DNA of 62,021 nucleotides from Gemmatimonadaceae bacterium (GTDB lineage: Bacteria > Gemmatimonadota > Gemmatimonadetes > Gemmatimonadales > Gemmatimonadaceae), in contig JAUSJA010000011.1 of assembly GCA_030647905.1 (NCBI GenBank), positions 1-62,021 of the forward strand. Direction: 5' to 3'. Below, in pieces: positions 61,382 to 62,021 of the stretch (position 1 is its first letter; the number at the start of each line of letters is the position of its first letter). The notes under the pieces were generated by a model, which made no database searches, was not told the DNA's origin, and saw only the letters and a list, made by a program, of their open reading frames with translations. The translations under genes were made by a program, and so were the position numbers.

Positions 61382-61690
61382 TCAGGCGCTACGCCGCCGC
61401 GACCCCGCTGGGCTCCGCAGCCGAGCTCGGACCAGGGCGAGTGCCTTGCCATGCGGGAGGCCTTGCCCCGCCGCGATCTGCGCCTCTGCAGTTCGGACAT
61501 CCTCGGCCAGTTCTGCGCGCTCGATGAGCGCTTCATACGCCTCAACGGCGAGGAGAATCGCCGCACTCCGGCCATGTTGCGTCAAGACCAGCGGGCGCCT
61601 GGTGACCTGAACTTGTTCGACGAATGTCGCCACATTCGCGCGGAACTCGGAAAGTGGGCGAATATCCTGGCTGGGACGACCCTTGCGCAT
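61382..61690 (-). CDS. Phd/YefM-family antitoxin
   Basis: 102 residues. Phd/YefM fold: PLSEFRANVATFVEQVQVTR, RPLVLTQHGRSAAILLAVEA, YEALIERAELAEDVRTAEAQ, then a toxin-binding C-terminal tail. It precedes the toxin on the same transcript, with a palindrome 14 bp upstream, so it likely represses its own promoter. The distal tail (GKALALVRARLRS) is basic and unusual in length but otherwise the size is normal. Confidence 0.83.
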   Translation of the reverse strand: MRKGRPSQDIRPLSEFRANVATFVEQVQVTRRPLVLTQHGRSAAILLAVEAYEALIERAELAEDVRTAEAQIAAGQGLPHGKALALVRARLRSPAGSRRRSA

Positions 61691-61703
61691 AGCACCTCAA
61701 TAG

Positions 61704-61727
61704 ACTTGTACGGAATAATGTACAAGT
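61704..61727. promoter_or_regulatory. Palindromic operator candidate of the toxin-antitoxin pair
   Basis: acttgtac (61704-61711) and gtacaagt (61720-61727) are perfect inverted arms spaced 8 bp. They lie just upstream of the antitoxin ATG, where Phd/YefM dimers commonly bind their own promoters. Confidence 0.5.
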
Positions 61728-61926
61728 GGTGCCAGACGATGTCCAGCTCGAGTGGCGCCCCAGTGTCGGCGTATAACGCCTTTAGCTAGCTGCGGGCGAA
61801 TCAAATAAAAGCGAGCGAAGCGAGCATTCAATAAATCGGCCGTCAGAGACTATGTAGGCGTGGCGGCGAATAGAACGGGCCGCCACCATAGAGGCTCCAT
61901 CACAACTCTCACATTGGGGAGGAGCA
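61728..61926 (+). ncRNA. Non-coding leader of an IS110-type element, possible bridge-RNA region
   Basis: A 199-bp non-coding stretch that directly precedes the IS110-type transposase start. It holds a hairpin (gtggcgg...ccgccac near 61861-61887) and a TATAACGCC motif at about 61772. In IS110 elements the segment before the recombinase gene can encode the guide (bridge) RNA. The element's left boundary is not resolved. Confidence 0.25.
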
Positions 61927-62021
61927 ATGCCTACGATGACGACCCGTCCCGCGAACACGCTACTGCTCGCGCTCGATCTTGGCAACACAACCTGGAAGCT
62001 GGGCTTTCGAGCCGGGGGACC
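61927..62021 (+). CDS. IS110-type transposase, N-terminus (cut by the window end)
   Basis: ATG 61927, after the ribosome site ggggaggagc, opens MPTMTTRPANTLLLALDLGN then TTWKLGFRAGG, the RuvC-like first strand of DEDD transposases of the IS110 family; the Asp in LDLGN would be its first catalytic residue. Only 31 residues are in the window. Assignment rests on this short match. Confidence 0.55.
   Translation, partial: MPTMTTRPANTLLLALDLGNTTWKLGFRAGG

Overview
The window is a high-GC bacterial chromosome segment with dense, short-spaced genes. It looks like Gemmatimonadota or a close relative. The main reasons are the giant BTAD/SARP-PD40 membrane regulator, the promoter-like CGCTAAATT motif and the gene style, but there is no rRNA or other marker gene, so this is inference. 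No tRNA, rRNA or CRISPR array was seen. Several genes carry single-base frameshifts or are cut to fragments, so this is either a decaying accessory region or partly a product of assembly error.

Layout. (1) 1-8060: a transposon-end remnant, a B12-type radical SAM protein, then a purine/thiopentose salvage cassette: mtnP (frameshifted), apt, mtnA and a fused class II aldolase-short-chain dehydrogenase. A second partial copy follows: an intact mtnP, the first 21 codons of apt joined by a deletion to a headless, frameshifted mtnA. (2) 8060-33920: a surface-polysaccharide island with glycosyltransferases, a flippase, a Wzy-like polymerase, methyltransferases, sugar-nucleotide SDRs, a nucleotidyltransferase, asnB, rmlC, rmlD and lhgO. 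It is interrupted by IS3-type remnants and gene fragments (acyltransferase, asnB start, CapD-like, rmlB, lhgO). The stretch of about 12060-16600 is clearly more AT-rich and carries inverted repeats between divergent genes. (3) 34347-54604: an MSHA-like type IV pilus/pseudopilus system. Six prepilin-like genes surround an O-antigen-ligase-like protein and a 1356-residue membrane SARP regulator. A tightly coupled minus-strand operon encodes ATPase, platform, PilM/N-like, PilO-like, PilP-like, secretin, AAA ATPase, TPR protein and a lipoprotein. (4) 54774-60016: an acyl-CoA catabolic operon on the minus strand: PaaG-like hydratase/isomerase, 3-hydroxyacyl-CoA dehydrogenase, fused E1 and E2 of a 2-oxoacid dehydrogenase. 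(5) 60132-62021: a thiolase stub, an Hsp20 chaperone, a Phd/RelE toxin-antitoxin pair and the start of an IS110-type transposase.

How the parts fit. The salvage cassette has the enzymes of a dihydroxyacetone-phosphate shunt for methylthioadenosine and/or 5'-deoxyadenosine: phosphorolysis, adenine recovery, isomerisation, aldol cleavage, with an aldehyde dehydrogenase/reductase fused to the aldolase. A radical SAM enzyme, which typically makes 5'-deoxyadenosine, lies directly upstream. The pilus block has all main envelope parts except a prepilin peptidase, and the ligase-like gene among the pilins may glycosylate them with glycans from the neighbouring island. The most notable candidates for new biology are the aldolase-SDR shunt cassette, the membrane SARP-propeller regulator inside the pilus locus, a possible invertible promoter at 13171-13478, a heptamer repeat in the translation-start region of the E2 gene and a possible IS110 guide-RNA end at the right edge.
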